This document shows positions 1 to 6,794 of a DNA stretch of 18,324 nt, piece by piece. Origin of the DNA: an uncultured Sediminicola sp. Lineage in GTDB: Bacteria; Bacteroidota; Bacteroidia; Flavobacteriales; Flavobacteriaceae. The notes beneath the pieces were generated by a model. The model saw only the letters and a list, made by a program, of their open reading frames with translations, did no database searches and had not been told where the DNA came from. Made by a program: the position numbers and the translations under genes. The stretch is from positions 1 through 18,324 of the forward strand of contig CALHVB010000161.1 in the NCBI GenBank assembly GCA_938039345.1, given 5' to 3'. How positions within the stretch are numbered: the stretch's first letter is position 1; each line of letters starts with the position of its first letter.

Positions 1-139
1 AGCAGGTGTTTCGTTATTAATTGCAGCTTTATCTGCAAAAGGTACATCTACCATTCATAATATTGAACAAATAGACCGTGGTTATGAAAATATAGACGAA
101 CGTTTACGTGCAATAGGCGCTAAAATTGTTCGCTTGTAA
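1..139 (+). CDS. murA: UDP-N-acetylglucosamine 1-carboxyvinyltransferase, 3' end only
   Basis: Only the last 45 codons are present, in the frame that starts at base 2 and stops with TAA at 137-139. The tail reads [14 protein letters not shown], then an [18 protein letters not shown] block, then AIGAKIVRL. This is the characteristic C-terminus of MurA, which transfers enolpyruvate from PEP to UDP-GlcNAc in the first committed step of peptidoglycan synthesis in the cytoplasm. The active-site cysteine loop lies outside the window, so activity cannot be judged. The gene converges on the pirin gene, and a hairpin terminator lies directly after the stop. Identification rests on recognition of this conserved tail and is quite secure despite the short length. 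Confidence 0.9.
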   Translation, partial: AGVSLLIAALSAKGTSTIHNIEQIDRGYENIDERLRAIGAKIVRL

Positions 140-162
140 AACATCATATTTATAAAAAAACT

Positions 163-190
163 AAAAGGAGCAAATTCATTAGCTCCTTTT
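163..190. terminator. Bidirectional intrinsic terminator between murA and pirin gene
   Basis: AAAAGGAGC (163-171) pairs perfectly with GCTCCTTTT (182-190) around a 10-base loop. A T-run follows on the plus strand (186-197) and an A-run precedes it (154-160), so the element can end transcripts from both sides. It sits 23 bases after the murA stop, and its T-run covers the pirin stop codon (191-193). Confidence 0.85.
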
Positions 191-1186
191 TTATTTTTCT
201 ACTATGGTACCATCTGGGAATTTTGCAAAACGCCCTTTATCTTTAGCGTGTACATTATCTGCATGCGGCCATGGCCAACCACCAAATTGCGTTAATCTAT
301 ACTCATCCATTGCTTGTTCTATTTCCTCATGGGTATTCATTACAAAAGGTCCATGCTTAGCTATAGGCTCATCTATTGCTTTACCTTGCAACATTAAAAA
401 ATGAGCGCTCTTAGCTCCTGCTTTAATTTTTATTTCATTATTAGAAACCAATTCTACACCATAATTAGGAACTATTTTCTGTTCATTAATTTCTACACTA
501 TCTCCTTCATAAAAATAAAGCGTTCTGTTAACTTCATTTTTAGCAGCAGGCAATATATACTCTGTATTAGCATCGATATGAATATTCAATATAGCAACCT
601 CATTTACTGGGTTTGCAGCCCAAGAGTTTGGCGCTGGTTTTAATGCGGCAATACCTTTATAATCTCCCGCAATAACTTTTACCTTTGCATTGATTTCTTC
701 TACTACAGGAATATCTTCATGCCATAACATTGCAAAATGTGGATCTACAAACTTATCTGCTTTAGGGAGGTTTAACCATATTTGAAACAATTCTAAAGGG
801 TTTTCTTCTTCCGTTTTTAGCAAGGGAAACATTTCTGAATGCTGTACACCACGACCTGCCGTCATCCATTGCACATCTCCTTCTCCAAAACGACCTGCCG
901 ACCCCAAGGAATCCGAATGGTCACAATATCCTTTATTAGCAATTGTTATGGTCTCAAAACCTCTATGTGGGTGATATGGAAAACCTGGAATTGTTCTTCC
1001 ATGATACATACGAAAACCATCTTTTACCGTAAAATCGTTCCCTAAAGTTCTTCCTTCTAAAGATACAGCCGGACTCATATCTTCTTTTCCTTTTGGATAT
1101 TGATCATAATGGTATACACAAAATAAAAACGGGTCTTGCGTTTGCCATGGAAATCCTAATGGAAATATATTCTTTATTGCTTTCAT
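191..1186 (-). CDS. Pirin family protein (bicupin)
   Basis: The 331-residue protein carries the pirin signature in its N-terminal cupin: HPHRGFET (residues 72-79), then GDVQWMTAGRGVQHSEM (103-119). The expected metal ligands H72, H74, H116 and E118 are all present, matching the H-x-H and H-x-E pattern of iron-binding pirins. The C-terminal half is the second, less conserved cupin. There is no signal peptide, so it is cytoplasmic. Bacterial pirins are variously quercetin 2,3-dioxygenases or redox-responsive partner proteins; nothing here selects among these. It starts with ATG, is the last of the minus-strand run, and lies 40 bases beyond the GNAT gene, so it may share its transcript. Family assignment is secure, function is not. 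Confidence 0.9.
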   Translation of the reverse strand: MKAIKNIFPLGFPWQTQDPFLFCVYHYDQYPKGKEDMSPAVSLEGRTLGNDFTVKDGFRMYHGRTIPGFPYHPHRGFETITIANKGYCDHSDSLGSAGRFGEGDVQWMTAGRGVQHSEMFPLLKTEEENPLELFQIWLNLPKADKFVDPHFAMLWHEDIPVVEEINAKVKVIAGDYKGIAALKPAPNSWAANPVNEVAILNIHIDANTEYILPAAKNEVNRTLYFYEGDSVEINEQKIVPNYGVELVSNNEIKIKAGAKSAHFLMLQGKAIDEPIAKHGPFVMNTHEEIEQAMDEYRLTQFGGWPWPHADNVHAKDKGRFAKFPDGTIVEK

Positions 1187-1226
1187 ACTAATTCATTTTC
1201 TAATCTATTCTTCATCTAACTAATAA

Positions 1227-1649
1227 TTAATCATACATTTTTTTCATAACAACAAAATTTATACCTCCTTTGGTATAAGTTTTACTTGTTTTAAGCATTC
1301 CAAACTTCTTATAAAAATTAGTTTTATTTGCTCTTGCATTACACCAAATACTAGCAACATTTTTATGTTCTGCAAACTTAAATACATGCTTTAACAGCAT
1401 TGTTGCGTAGCCCTTACCTTGTGCTGTATGTATAGTTGCCAACTTTCTAAATTGGGCTTGGTTATTTTTTATAAAAAATGACACTATAGAAACTAGCTCA
1501 TTATTAACATAACCACCAAAATGAACACCACTATTATCCTCTTTAAGCTTTATATAATCCATAGGCTTATTAGGCCACATTACCGAATGTCTAAGTTGCC
1601 ATGTATCTACAGCTGCTATCTCTTTTATGATTAATTCCTCCGTATTCAT
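1227..1649 (-). CDS. GNAT family N-acetyltransferase
   Basis: This 140-residue single-domain protein has the GNAT acetyl-CoA site QGKGYA (residues 77-82, the Q-x-x-G-x-A form). A long helix follows, then the motif B region NKTNFYKKFGM (108-118), in which a conserved Asn and Tyr precede the FGF-like turn. Length is typical of the family. It would transfer an acetyl group from acetyl-CoA to an amine, but the substrate cannot be read from sequence. It is cytoplasmic, starts with ATG, and is separated from the upstream NTF2-like gene by a strong terminator hairpin. It therefore probably has its own promoter in the short region 1650-1720, although no clear TAnnTTTG element was seen there. Confidence 0.85.
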   Translation of the reverse strand: MNTEELIIKEIAAVDTWQLRHSVMWPNKPMDYIKLKEDNSGVHFGGYVNNELVSIVSFFIKNNQAQFRKLATIHTAQGKGYATMLLKHVFKFAEHKNVASIWCNARANKTNFYKKFGMLKTSKTYTKGGINFVVMKKMYD

Positions 1650-1659
1650 TCAATAAAAA

Positions 1660-1700
1660 AAAAGATTATTAAAACCTAAATTAAGCTTTAATAATCTTTT
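1660..1700 (-). terminator. Intrinsic terminator of the NTF2-like gene
   Basis: A perfect 14-bp inverted repeat, AAAAGATTATTAAA (1660-1673) with TTTAATAATCTTTT (1687-1700), has a 13-base loop. Read on the minus strand, the stem ends in an unbroken U-run through 1654. It begins 21 bases after the stop of the gene at 1722-2087, as expected for its terminator. Confidence 0.75.
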
Positions 1701-1721
1701 AAAAAAATATGATATTATATC

Positions 1722-2087
1722 TTATGCTCCCATCGTATAAAAATACTGTTCGCTTGCAATTTTCCCATCTCTTACCTCGTAAAGACAAACTTCTTCCATT
1801 TGTTGTCTACCTCTTTCCTTAAAAGTACAATCAAAACTCATTTTTGCTGTAAAAAAGTTTCCTGCAACAACTGGTTCTGAAATTTCATTAGCATGAAAAT
1901 CTTCTACACTTTCTAACCATTCTTTACTTTTATTCCAAACGTTTTGCTTTCCAGAGGTTAATTCTCCTGGCATACCTGGCATTTCTTTACTTAACACATT
2001 ATCTGCGTATAGCTCGTTAATACATTCAAGGTTTTTACCTTCTGTGCACATCTGTTTCCATTTACTAGCTACTTCTTGTGTATTCAT
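1722..2087 (-). CDS. NTF2-like / SnoaL-like domain protein
   Basis: The protein has 121 residues, the usual size of a single NTF2-like (SnoaL / ketosteroid-isomerase-like) alpha+beta barrel. It opens with helical segments up to about residue 35. Residues 52-61 (WNKSKEWLES) resemble the helix before the sheet, and long strands follow, ending with LYEVRDGKIASEQYFYTMG (102-120). This 'v.dGKI..e.fy' ending is typical of the family. Some members isomerise or hydrolyse small molecules and others only bind ligands; no specific catalytic dyad can be assigned. There is no signal peptide. It is a single gene with an ATG start and its own terminator, 105 bases downstream of the DUF1801 gene. Confidence 0.75.
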   Translation of the reverse strand: MNTQEVASKWKQMCTEGKNLECINELYADNVLSKEMPGMPGELTSGKQNVWNKSKEWLESVEDFHANEISEPVVAGNFFTAKMSFDCTFKERGRQQMEEVCLYEVRDGKIASEQYFYTMGA

Positions 2088-2149
2088 GTTTTATACTTTT
2101 TAAGTTTTCTTTCCTAAAAATAAGTAAAATTTAAATGTTATGTTTTAAA

Positions 2150-2175
2150 TAATTGTTGCGATTTTCTTACAATTA
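2150..2175. repeat. Inverted repeat upstream of the NTF2-like gene
   Basis: TAATTGT (2150-2156) and ACAATTA (2169-2175) are perfect 7-base arms 12 bases apart. They lie 63-88 bases before the start codon at 2087, where an operator could sit. In DNA this A+T-rich, arms of this length also arise by chance. Confidence 0.25.
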
Positions 2176-2178
2176 ATT

Positions 2179-2218
2179 TAATGGATAAGGAATTAACTGT
2201 TATACTTCTTATCCATTA
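2179..2218 (-). terminator. Hairpin over the DUF1801 stop codon, possible terminator
   Basis: TAATGGATAAG (2179-2189) pairs perfectly over 11 bp with CTTATCCATTA (2208-2218), leaving an 18-base loop that contains the stop codon (2193-2195). The right arm is coding sequence (the residues before the last few of the protein). On the minus strand no good U-run follows, so it is a weak or factor-dependent terminator, or an mRNA 3' stabilising hairpin. Confidence 0.45.
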
Positions 2219-2612
2219 TATCATAAGAGCATTTAATAATTTCTGATAATATGTTAATATTTACATCTGCCATTCTCTTAATATACAAACAAGATTTCCC
2301 TGTTTTATAAGGTCCTAATTGCTGTAATAAGTCCTCATAAGCATCAAAACCAGTCATAATATAAATGGTAATATTTTGCTTTCGAGGAGAAAAAGCAGTT
2401 AATGGCATATCTCCTTCCCTACCTGTATTATACTTATAATGGTAACTACCAAAACCAACTATACTATTTCCCCACATTACAGGAGGTTTTCCTGTTATTT
2501 TCTGCATTACATCTAATAATGCATAGCAATCTTTATGCTTAGTAGTATCCGTTATTGCATCTAAAAACTCAGTTACCGAAGCTTGGTTGGGAATGGTCTT
2601 ATTTTTAGCCAT
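2193..2612 (-). CDS. DUF1801 domain-containing protein
   Basis: This 139-residue cytoplasmic protein has the DUF1801 (YdhG-like) layout. An N-terminal helix VTEFLDAI (13-20) is followed by a KPPVMWGNSIVGFGSYHYKYNTGREGDMPLTAFSPRKQNITIYI region. A C-terminal CLYIKRMADVNINILSEII segment is typical of the family's last strand and helix. The family has a small alpha/beta fold without established chemistry, so no function is offered. The start is ATG, 39 bases beyond the photolyase stop on the same strand, so the gene may be read through from the photolyase operon. An 11-bp hairpin overlaps its stop. Confidence 0.85.
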   Translation of the reverse strand: MAKNKTIPNQASVTEFLDAITDTTKHKDCYALLDVMQKITGKPPVMWGNSIVGFGSYHYKYNTGREGDMPLTAFSPRKQNITIYIMTGFDAYEDLLQQLGPYKTGKSCLYIKRMADVNINILSEIIKCSYDIMDKKYNS

Positions 2613-2651
2613 GGTTTTGTATTATGATTCCTTTAAAATACAAAAAAGAAT

Positions 2652-3959
2652 TTAGCCAACTGCCTCTTTATATGTTTTAAGACAACGTTCTCTTGCCATT
2701 TTATGGTCTACCATTTTATTAGGGTAAGTAAGTTCTTGTAGTTCTGGCACCCACTTATTTATATATGCTCTTTGTTTATCGAACTTATCTACCTGCGTCA
2801 TTGGATTAAAAATTCTAAAATAGGGTGCTGCATCTACTCCACTACCCGCGGCCCATTGCCAATTACCTATATTACTACTTAATTCGTAATCTAATAGTTT
2901 TTCTGCAAAATAAGCTTCTCCCCAACGCCAGTCTATTAGCAAGTGTTTGCATAAAAAACTAGCTACTAACATACGTACTCTATTGTGAATATGTCCCGTG
3001 GCATTTAATTCTCGCATACCAGCATCTACTAAAGCATAGCCTGTTTGCCCTTGTGTCCATTTTTTAAACTCAGCCTCATTATTACGCCAAACAATACGGT
3101 CGTATTTAGGTCTAAAAGCTTTATTTATAGTATGCGGAAAATGCCATAATATTTGCATAAAAAATTCTCTCCATATCAACTCATTCCAAAAAATTTCGTT
3201 CTCTTCTGCTATTGCCTTCTGCACCATTTTACGCACCGATACTGTACCAAAGCGCAAATGAGGAGCTAATCTAGATGTTCCATTTTTTATTGCCGGGTAA
3301 TCTCTTGTTTTTTCGTAATTCTGAATTAAGTTAGGGCTTACGATATATTCTGGAACTTTAATGGCAGACACTGTAAAACCAATCTCTTGTAATGTTAACT
3401 GCTTAAAATCTATATTTTTAATGCAATTATTTAAATTATCTTCTGATGTGTGTGACTTAATATGTGTTCCCTTAAAATTACTTTTCCATTTATTTTTATA
3501 AGGAGTATATACTACATATGGAGTACCATCATCTTTTACAATTTCAGATTTTTCAAAAACAACCTGATCTTTGTAACTATTAAAAGATATATTTCTTTCT
3601 TTTAAAAACTGACTTACCTGCTCGTCTCTTTCTTTTGCATACGACTCATAATCGTGATTGGTATGTACTGTTTTAATTTGATACGTTTGCTGCAAGTTTT
3701 GAAATACGTCTAATGGTTTTCCTAAGTAAATAGAAATACCACTTTGAAAATTTTCTTTTAAATACTTGTGCATTTTACAAAGCGACTGATGTATAAAGTT
3801 AACCCTAGCATCATTTTTAGGAAGTTTTTCTAAAATTTCGGTATCAAAAATAAAAATAGGCAACACAGGTACATTTTCTTTTAATGCTGCAAATAAACCT
3901 ACATTATCTTCTAACCTTAAATCTCTTCGAAACCAAAACAGCGTTACTTCTTGCTTCAT
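2652..3959 (-). CDS. phrB: Deoxyribodipyrimidine photo-lyase, class I CPD photolyase
   Basis: The 435-residue protein has an N-terminal alpha/beta antenna domain (about 1-130, with FWFRRDLRLEDN at 8-19). The C-terminal FAD domain carries WRWGEAYFAEKLLDYE (344-359) and NWQWAAGSGVDAAPYFRIFNP (366-386). The electron-transfer tryptophans W291, W344 and W367 keep the spacing of E. coli W306, W359 and W382 (53 and 23 residues). The Asn facing flavin N5 is N363, and E260 and W263 match substrate-contact residues E274 and W277. A light-driven CPD repair enzyme is thus better supported than a cryptochrome. It is the third gene of the SRPBCC-SDR-photolyase operon, only 10 bases after the SDR stop. Start is ATG. 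The antenna pigment (folate or flavin) cannot be told. Confidence 0.93.
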   Translation of the reverse strand: MKQEVTLFWFRRDLRLEDNVGLFAALKENVPVLPIFIFDTEILEKLPKNDARVNFIHQSLCKMHKYLKENFQSGISIYLGKPLDVFQNLQQTYQIKTVHTNHDYESYAKERDEQVSQFLKERNISFNSYKDQVVFEKSEIVKDDGTPYVVYTPYKNKWKSNFKGTHIKSHTSEDNLNNCIKNIDFKQLTLQEIGFTVSAIKVPEYIVSPNLIQNYEKTRDYPAIKNGTSRLAPHLRFGTVSVRKMVQKAIAEENEIFWNELIWREFFMQILWHFPHTINKAFRPKYDRIVWRNNEAEFKKWTQGQTGYALVDAGMRELNATGHIHNRVRMLVASFLCKHLLIDWRWGEAYFAEKLLDYELSSNIGNWQWAAGSGVDAAPYFRIFNPMTQVDKFDKQRAYINKWVPELQELTYPNKMVDHKMARERCLKTYKEAVG

Positions 3960-3969
3960 AGATATGTTA

Positions 3970-4653
3970 CTATATTTTTAGAGTTGATATCCCTCCATCT
4001 ACTTTTAATACTTGCCCAGTTATCCACGAAGATTTATCACTCAACAATAATACAGCAACATTAGCAATATCCAATACATTACCTACTCTCTTTAAAGGGT
4101 GGCGTTCTGCCATTGCTTCTCTTTTTTTATCATTATTTAAAAGTCTTTTAGCTAATGGCGTATCTATAAGGGAAGGTGCTATTACATTTACACGTATTTT
4201 TGGTGCATACTCTGCCGCCAATGATTTTGCAAAACCTTCTATAGCTCCTTTAGATGCGGCAACACTAGTATGAAATGGCATTCCTGTTTGTACTGCAACT
4301 GTACTAAAGAAAACAACACTAGAATTATCTACCAACCTACTCTCTATAGTTTTAAAAGCTTTTACTAAACTAAAAAAATTAATATGCATATCCTTCTCAA
4401 AAGCATCTGCACCTAACATTTTTAATGGTTTAAGATTAATACTTCCTGGGCAGTATACAAAACCATGTAATTGGTTAGGTAAAGTAGTTACATCTAACTC
4501 ATCTGTTAGCGCATTAAATAAAATATGATTTGCATTTTCTATTCCTTCTTTTGTTCTAGAAGCAATAAAAACATTGTAGTCATTATTTAATTGTTTTACA
4601 ATAGCATTACCAATACCATAAGAACCGCCGATAAGTAGTATATTCTTTTTCAT
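3970..4653 (-). CDS. SDR-fold oxidoreductase-like protein lacking the catalytic Tyr
   Basis: The 227-residue Rossmann protein shows the dinucleotide loop GGSYGIG (9-15). R33 after strand 2 would favour NADP(H). It also has an N-x-x-G-like VYCPGS turn (67-71), the post-active-site stretch IRVNVIAPSLIDTPL (153-167) and a C-terminal VDGG (218-221). In classical SDRs the catalytic motif is Tyr-x3-Lys; here it reads V131-A-A-S-K135, with T118 at the Ser position. The valine codon is GTT at 4261-4263. The cofactor Lys is kept but the proton donor is absent, so it may use another residue or act as a binding protein. It lies 5 bases after the SRPBCC gene and 10 before the photolyase, clearly in one operon. 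The fold is certain, activity is doubtful. Confidence 0.88.
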   Translation of the reverse strand: MKKNILLIGGSYGIGNAIVKQLNNDYNVFIASRTKEGIENANHILFNALTDELDVTTLPNQLHGFVYCPGSINLKPLKMLGADAFEKDMHINFFSLVKAFKTIESRLVDNSSVVFFSTVAVQTGMPFHTSVAASKGAIEGFAKSLAAEYAPKIRVNVIAPSLIDTPLAKRLLNNDKKREAMAERHPLKRVGNVLDIANVAVLLLSDKSSWITGQVLKVDGGISTLKI

Positions 4654-4658
4654 GTAAC

Positions 4659-5156
4659 TTAGATTGTTTTCATTGATAATTCACTTTTTACACCTTCTAC
4701 TTTCCCAAAAAGTTCTATTAATTTTTGTTCTCTAAATTTAAATATTCCTTTTAATTGTCTTTTCACAAATAACAGATGAGCAAATCTCCCCAATATACCT
4801 AATGGAAGCTTGTAATCTACAATATCTTCCATTACTATATATCCGTTCACTTTTTTTATAAAATGTTTATGATGCCACAGACTATAAGGCCCAAAACGCT
4901 GCTCATCTACAAAATACTCTTCATCTTTTACATGGGTTATTTCTGTAACCCATTTTGTGGAATAGCCTGCAAAAGGTGATATTTTATATTGAATAATTTG
5001 CCCTGCATACATTGGACCAACTTCCTCTGTCTGAATATCGAACGACATATGGTCTGGGGTAATTAATCCTAAATTTTGTGGCGTAGATAAAAAATTCCAT
5101 GCTTGCTCTTTACTTATAGGTAATGCTTGTTTGGCATGGATTTGATATAATTTCAT
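4659..5156 (-). CDS. SRPBCC (START-like) family protein
   Basis: The 165-residue protein has the SRPBCC helix-grip layout. The first strand and helix are LYQIHAKQALPISKEQAWNFL (3-23), followed by STPQNLGLITPDHM (24-37). A run of strands comes next, including FVDEQRFGPYSLWHHKHFI, and a long C-terminal helix starts near residue 125 (GRFAHLLFVKRQLKGIFKFREQ). It resembles the ligand-binding proteins often found beside photolyases and SDRs in light- or singlet-oxygen-induced clusters; that association is from general knowledge. These proteins bind hydrophobic ligands, and none can be named here. There is no signal peptide. It is first in the operon, with an ATG start 132 bases from the divergent gene, and a TAAATTTG element lies 15-22 bases upstream. 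Confidence 0.8.
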   Translation of the reverse strand: MKLYQIHAKQALPISKEQAWNFLSTPQNLGLITPDHMSFDIQTEEVGPMYAGQIIQYKISPFAGYSTKWVTEITHVKDEEYFVDEQRFGPYSLWHHKHFIKKVNGYIVMEDIVDYKLPLGILGRFAHLLFVKRQLKGIFKFREQKLIELFGKVEGVKSELSMKTI

Positions 5157-5170
5157 AAACTAATTTTTAT

Positions 5171-5178
5171 CAAATTTA
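5171..5178 (-). promoter_or_regulatory. Candidate -7 promoter element of the photolyase operon
   Basis: On the minus strand this reads TAAATTTG, a perfect match to the Bacteroidota TAnnTTTG box. It ends 14 bases before the ATG at 5156, giving a very short leader. The nearest upstream TTG is about 26 bases away, longer than the usual 17-23, and the space is filled by the palindrome at 5186-5203. Confidence 0.5.
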
Positions 5179-5181
5179 ATC

Positions 5182-5219
5182 ATTTTGTTTAAATATTTAA
5201 ACATCAAGTTAAACAAAAT
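5182..5219. promoter_or_regulatory. Nested palindromes, likely operator of the divergent promoter region
   Basis: TGTTTAAATATTTAAACA (5186-5203) is a perfect 18-bp palindrome. Its left arm also forms a second inverted repeat: ATTTTGTTTAA (5182-5192) with TTAAACAAAAT (5209-5219), 11-bp perfect arms. The half-site TGTTTAA/TTAAACA therefore occurs three times (5186-5192, 5197-5203, 5209-5215). The array sits directly upstream of the TAAATTTG box, where a repressor or a spacer-binding activator would act. No regulator gene is present in the window. Confidence 0.6.
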
Positions 5220-5288
5220 ACAATAGAATAAAAGTGTATTTTTATCTTACTAAGTAGCTTAAAAAAAGGAACTTTTTACATAACGGGG

Positions 5289-5735
5289 ATGAGTATTTTT
5301 AGAAAAATTGATAAAGTATTAGCTAATTTTGGTAACATTAGAGCCTTACAACGCACACATGTAGACACTTACACAGAAAACCTAATACAGAATATAGCAG
5401 GGGAAAAAGTTGCAGAATCATTTAACGGACAATTATGGGTAGATTTCCAAGAGTTGGCAGGACATAAATTTCTTGAAGCAACAATTTTAAGTAGAGAAAA
5501 TATAAAGACCTATAATGGAGCTCAATTAATTTTAATTGAAAAAAACAATCTTATTAATTTAAAGTCCGACATTACAGAAATAGAATCTGATTATTCTAAT
5601 ATATCAAACCAATGGATGACCAAAGTAAATTTTATAGTTTCAACAAATAATATTAATTACGTTAAAAGTAAAAAAGCAGAAAAAATAAAATTTGAGTATA
5701 AAAAGAAAGTTATAGAATTTAATGTAATTAAATAA
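5289..5735 (+). CDS. Hypothetical protein, unknown family
   Basis: I do not recognise this 148-residue protein. It begins MSIFRKIDKVLANFGNIRALQ and has a mixed, soluble composition, with no signal peptide or membrane segment. A Lys-rich C-terminal part (KSKKAEKIKFEYKKK, about residues 126-140) precedes a hydrophobic end. The predicted pattern is N-terminal helices followed by alternating strands from about residue 60. Codon use matches its neighbours and the frame is uninterrupted, which supports a real gene. The start is ATG; GGGG lies only 1 base upstream, too close to act as a ribosome site. It diverges from the photolyase operon and shares its control region, and ends 3 bases from the convergent moeB stop. 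A shared light response is possible but only inferred. Confidence 0.7.
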   Translation: MSIFRKIDKVLANFGNIRALQRTHVDTYTENLIQNIAGEKVAESFNGQLWVDFQELAGHKFLEATILSRENIKTYNGAQLILIEKNNLINLKSDITEIESDYSNISNQWMTKVNFIVSTNNINYVKSKKAEKIKFEYKKKVIEFNVIK

Positions 5736-5738
5736 TTA

Positions 5739-6794
5739 CTACAAAGCACTCATCCCTCCATCTACATTAAAAAAAGTGCTTTCTTCAAATTCTTCCATTA
5801 AAATTTCAATAGCAATTTTACTACGCTTTCCGGTCTCACATAGCATATAAATAGGTTTATCTGGATTTATTTCATCTAAACGGTCATCTACCTCAACCAA
5901 AGGAATATTAATACTACCCTCTAAATGGTCGTCTTCATACTCGTTTTCGGTACGGACATCTATTAGCTGTATGTCTGCCTTATTTTTTAGTAATTCTTGT
6001 AATTTAGCTATAGAAACAGCAGCTATATTTACACAAGAAGCGTCTTCGTAGGTTTCTTGTAATTGTTTTATATTTAAATTTTCTGGTTGCAATTGAAATT
6101 TTATTTTTTGATATGATTGTTGTAATCCGTTAAATAATAATAGGGTACCACTTAAATTTTCTCCTATCCCTGTAATTACTTTTATCGCCTCTAATGCTTG
6201 TAAATTACCTACAATTCCTGGTACTACTCCTAATACTCCGTTATCGTTACAATTAGGGATTTCTGCACTATTGGGCATATTAGGAAACAAACAACGATAG
6301 GTTGGTCCGCCTTGGTAATTAAACACACTTACCTGACCTTCAAAACTATGTAAGGCTCCATAGATAAATGGTTTTTTTAAAATAACACAAGCATCGTTTA
6401 CTAAATACCGTGTTGCAAAATTATCGGAAGCATCTACTACCAAATCAAAATCTGCAATTATCTCTAATGCATTTTTGGGGGTTAAAAACGTATCATAAGT
6501 TTTAAATGTAGTTTCGGAATTTTGTGCCTTTAATTTCTCTAAAGCTACTTGCAATTTGGGCGCACCAATATCTGGTTCTGAATATAAAACTTGCCTTTGT
6601 AAATTACTTAAATCTACAACATCTTGCTCTACCATACCTAAAACACCTACACCCATTGCATTTAAGTACTGTAATACAGGAATTCCTAATCCGCCAACGC
6701 CTATAACTAATACTTTTGCTTTGGAAAGTTTTTGTTGCGCTTCTGCTCCAAACTCTTTTAAGGTAGTTTGTCGTATGTATCTTTTACTTTTCAA
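5739..6794 (-). CDS. moeB: MoeB/ThiF-family adenylyltransferase with C-terminal rhodanese domain
   Basis: Residues 1-230 are a ThiF/MoeB E1-like domain: GVGGLG nucleotide loop (32-37), R67, K80, and the acidic DASDN patch (121-125). C182 lies in the crossover loop NCNDNGVLG. Residues 262-351 form a rhodanese domain with the complete active loop CETGKRS (C319). In the pathway it adenylates the C-terminal glycine of MoaD, and the rhodanese Cys could deliver the sulfur. The CxxC pair that binds zinc in E. coli MoeB is broken: T165 stands for the first Cys, C168 remains, and the second CxxC near residue 240 is absent. The start is TTG at 6794; an in-frame stop lies three codons upstream and no internal ATG occurs before residue 48. 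It overlaps mobA by 11 bases. A thiamine or thiolation role is possible, but context favours Moco. Confidence 0.85.
   Translation of the reverse strand: MKSKRYIRQTTLKEFGAEAQQKLSKAKVLVIGVGGLGIPVLQYLNAMGVGVLGMVEQDVVDLSNLQRQVLYSEPDIGAPKLQVALEKLKAQNSETTFKTYDTFLTPKNALEIIADFDLVVDASDNFATRYLVNDACVILKKPFIYGALHSFEGQVSVFNYQGGPTYRCLFPNMPNSAEIPNCNDNGVLGVVPGIVGNLQALEAIKVITGIGENLSGTLLLFNGLQQSYQKIKFQLQPENLNIKQLQETYEDASCVNIAAVSIAKLQELLKNKADIQLIDVRTENEYEDDHLEGSINIPLVEVDDRLDEINPDKPIYMLCETGKRSKIAIEILMEEFEESTFFNVDGGMSAL

Noticed and set aside
401..643. Plus-strand open frame within the pirin gene
   Set aside because: It is fully antisense to a clearly conserved gene, has a composition typical of shadow frames, and shows no recognisable domain.
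2615..2645. 9-bp inverted repeat TTTTGTATT/AATACAAAA as a terminator of the photolyase gene
   Set aside because: The stem contains a single G-C pair and the U-run on the minus strand comes before the stem, not after. It is probably chance pairing in A+T-rich DNA.
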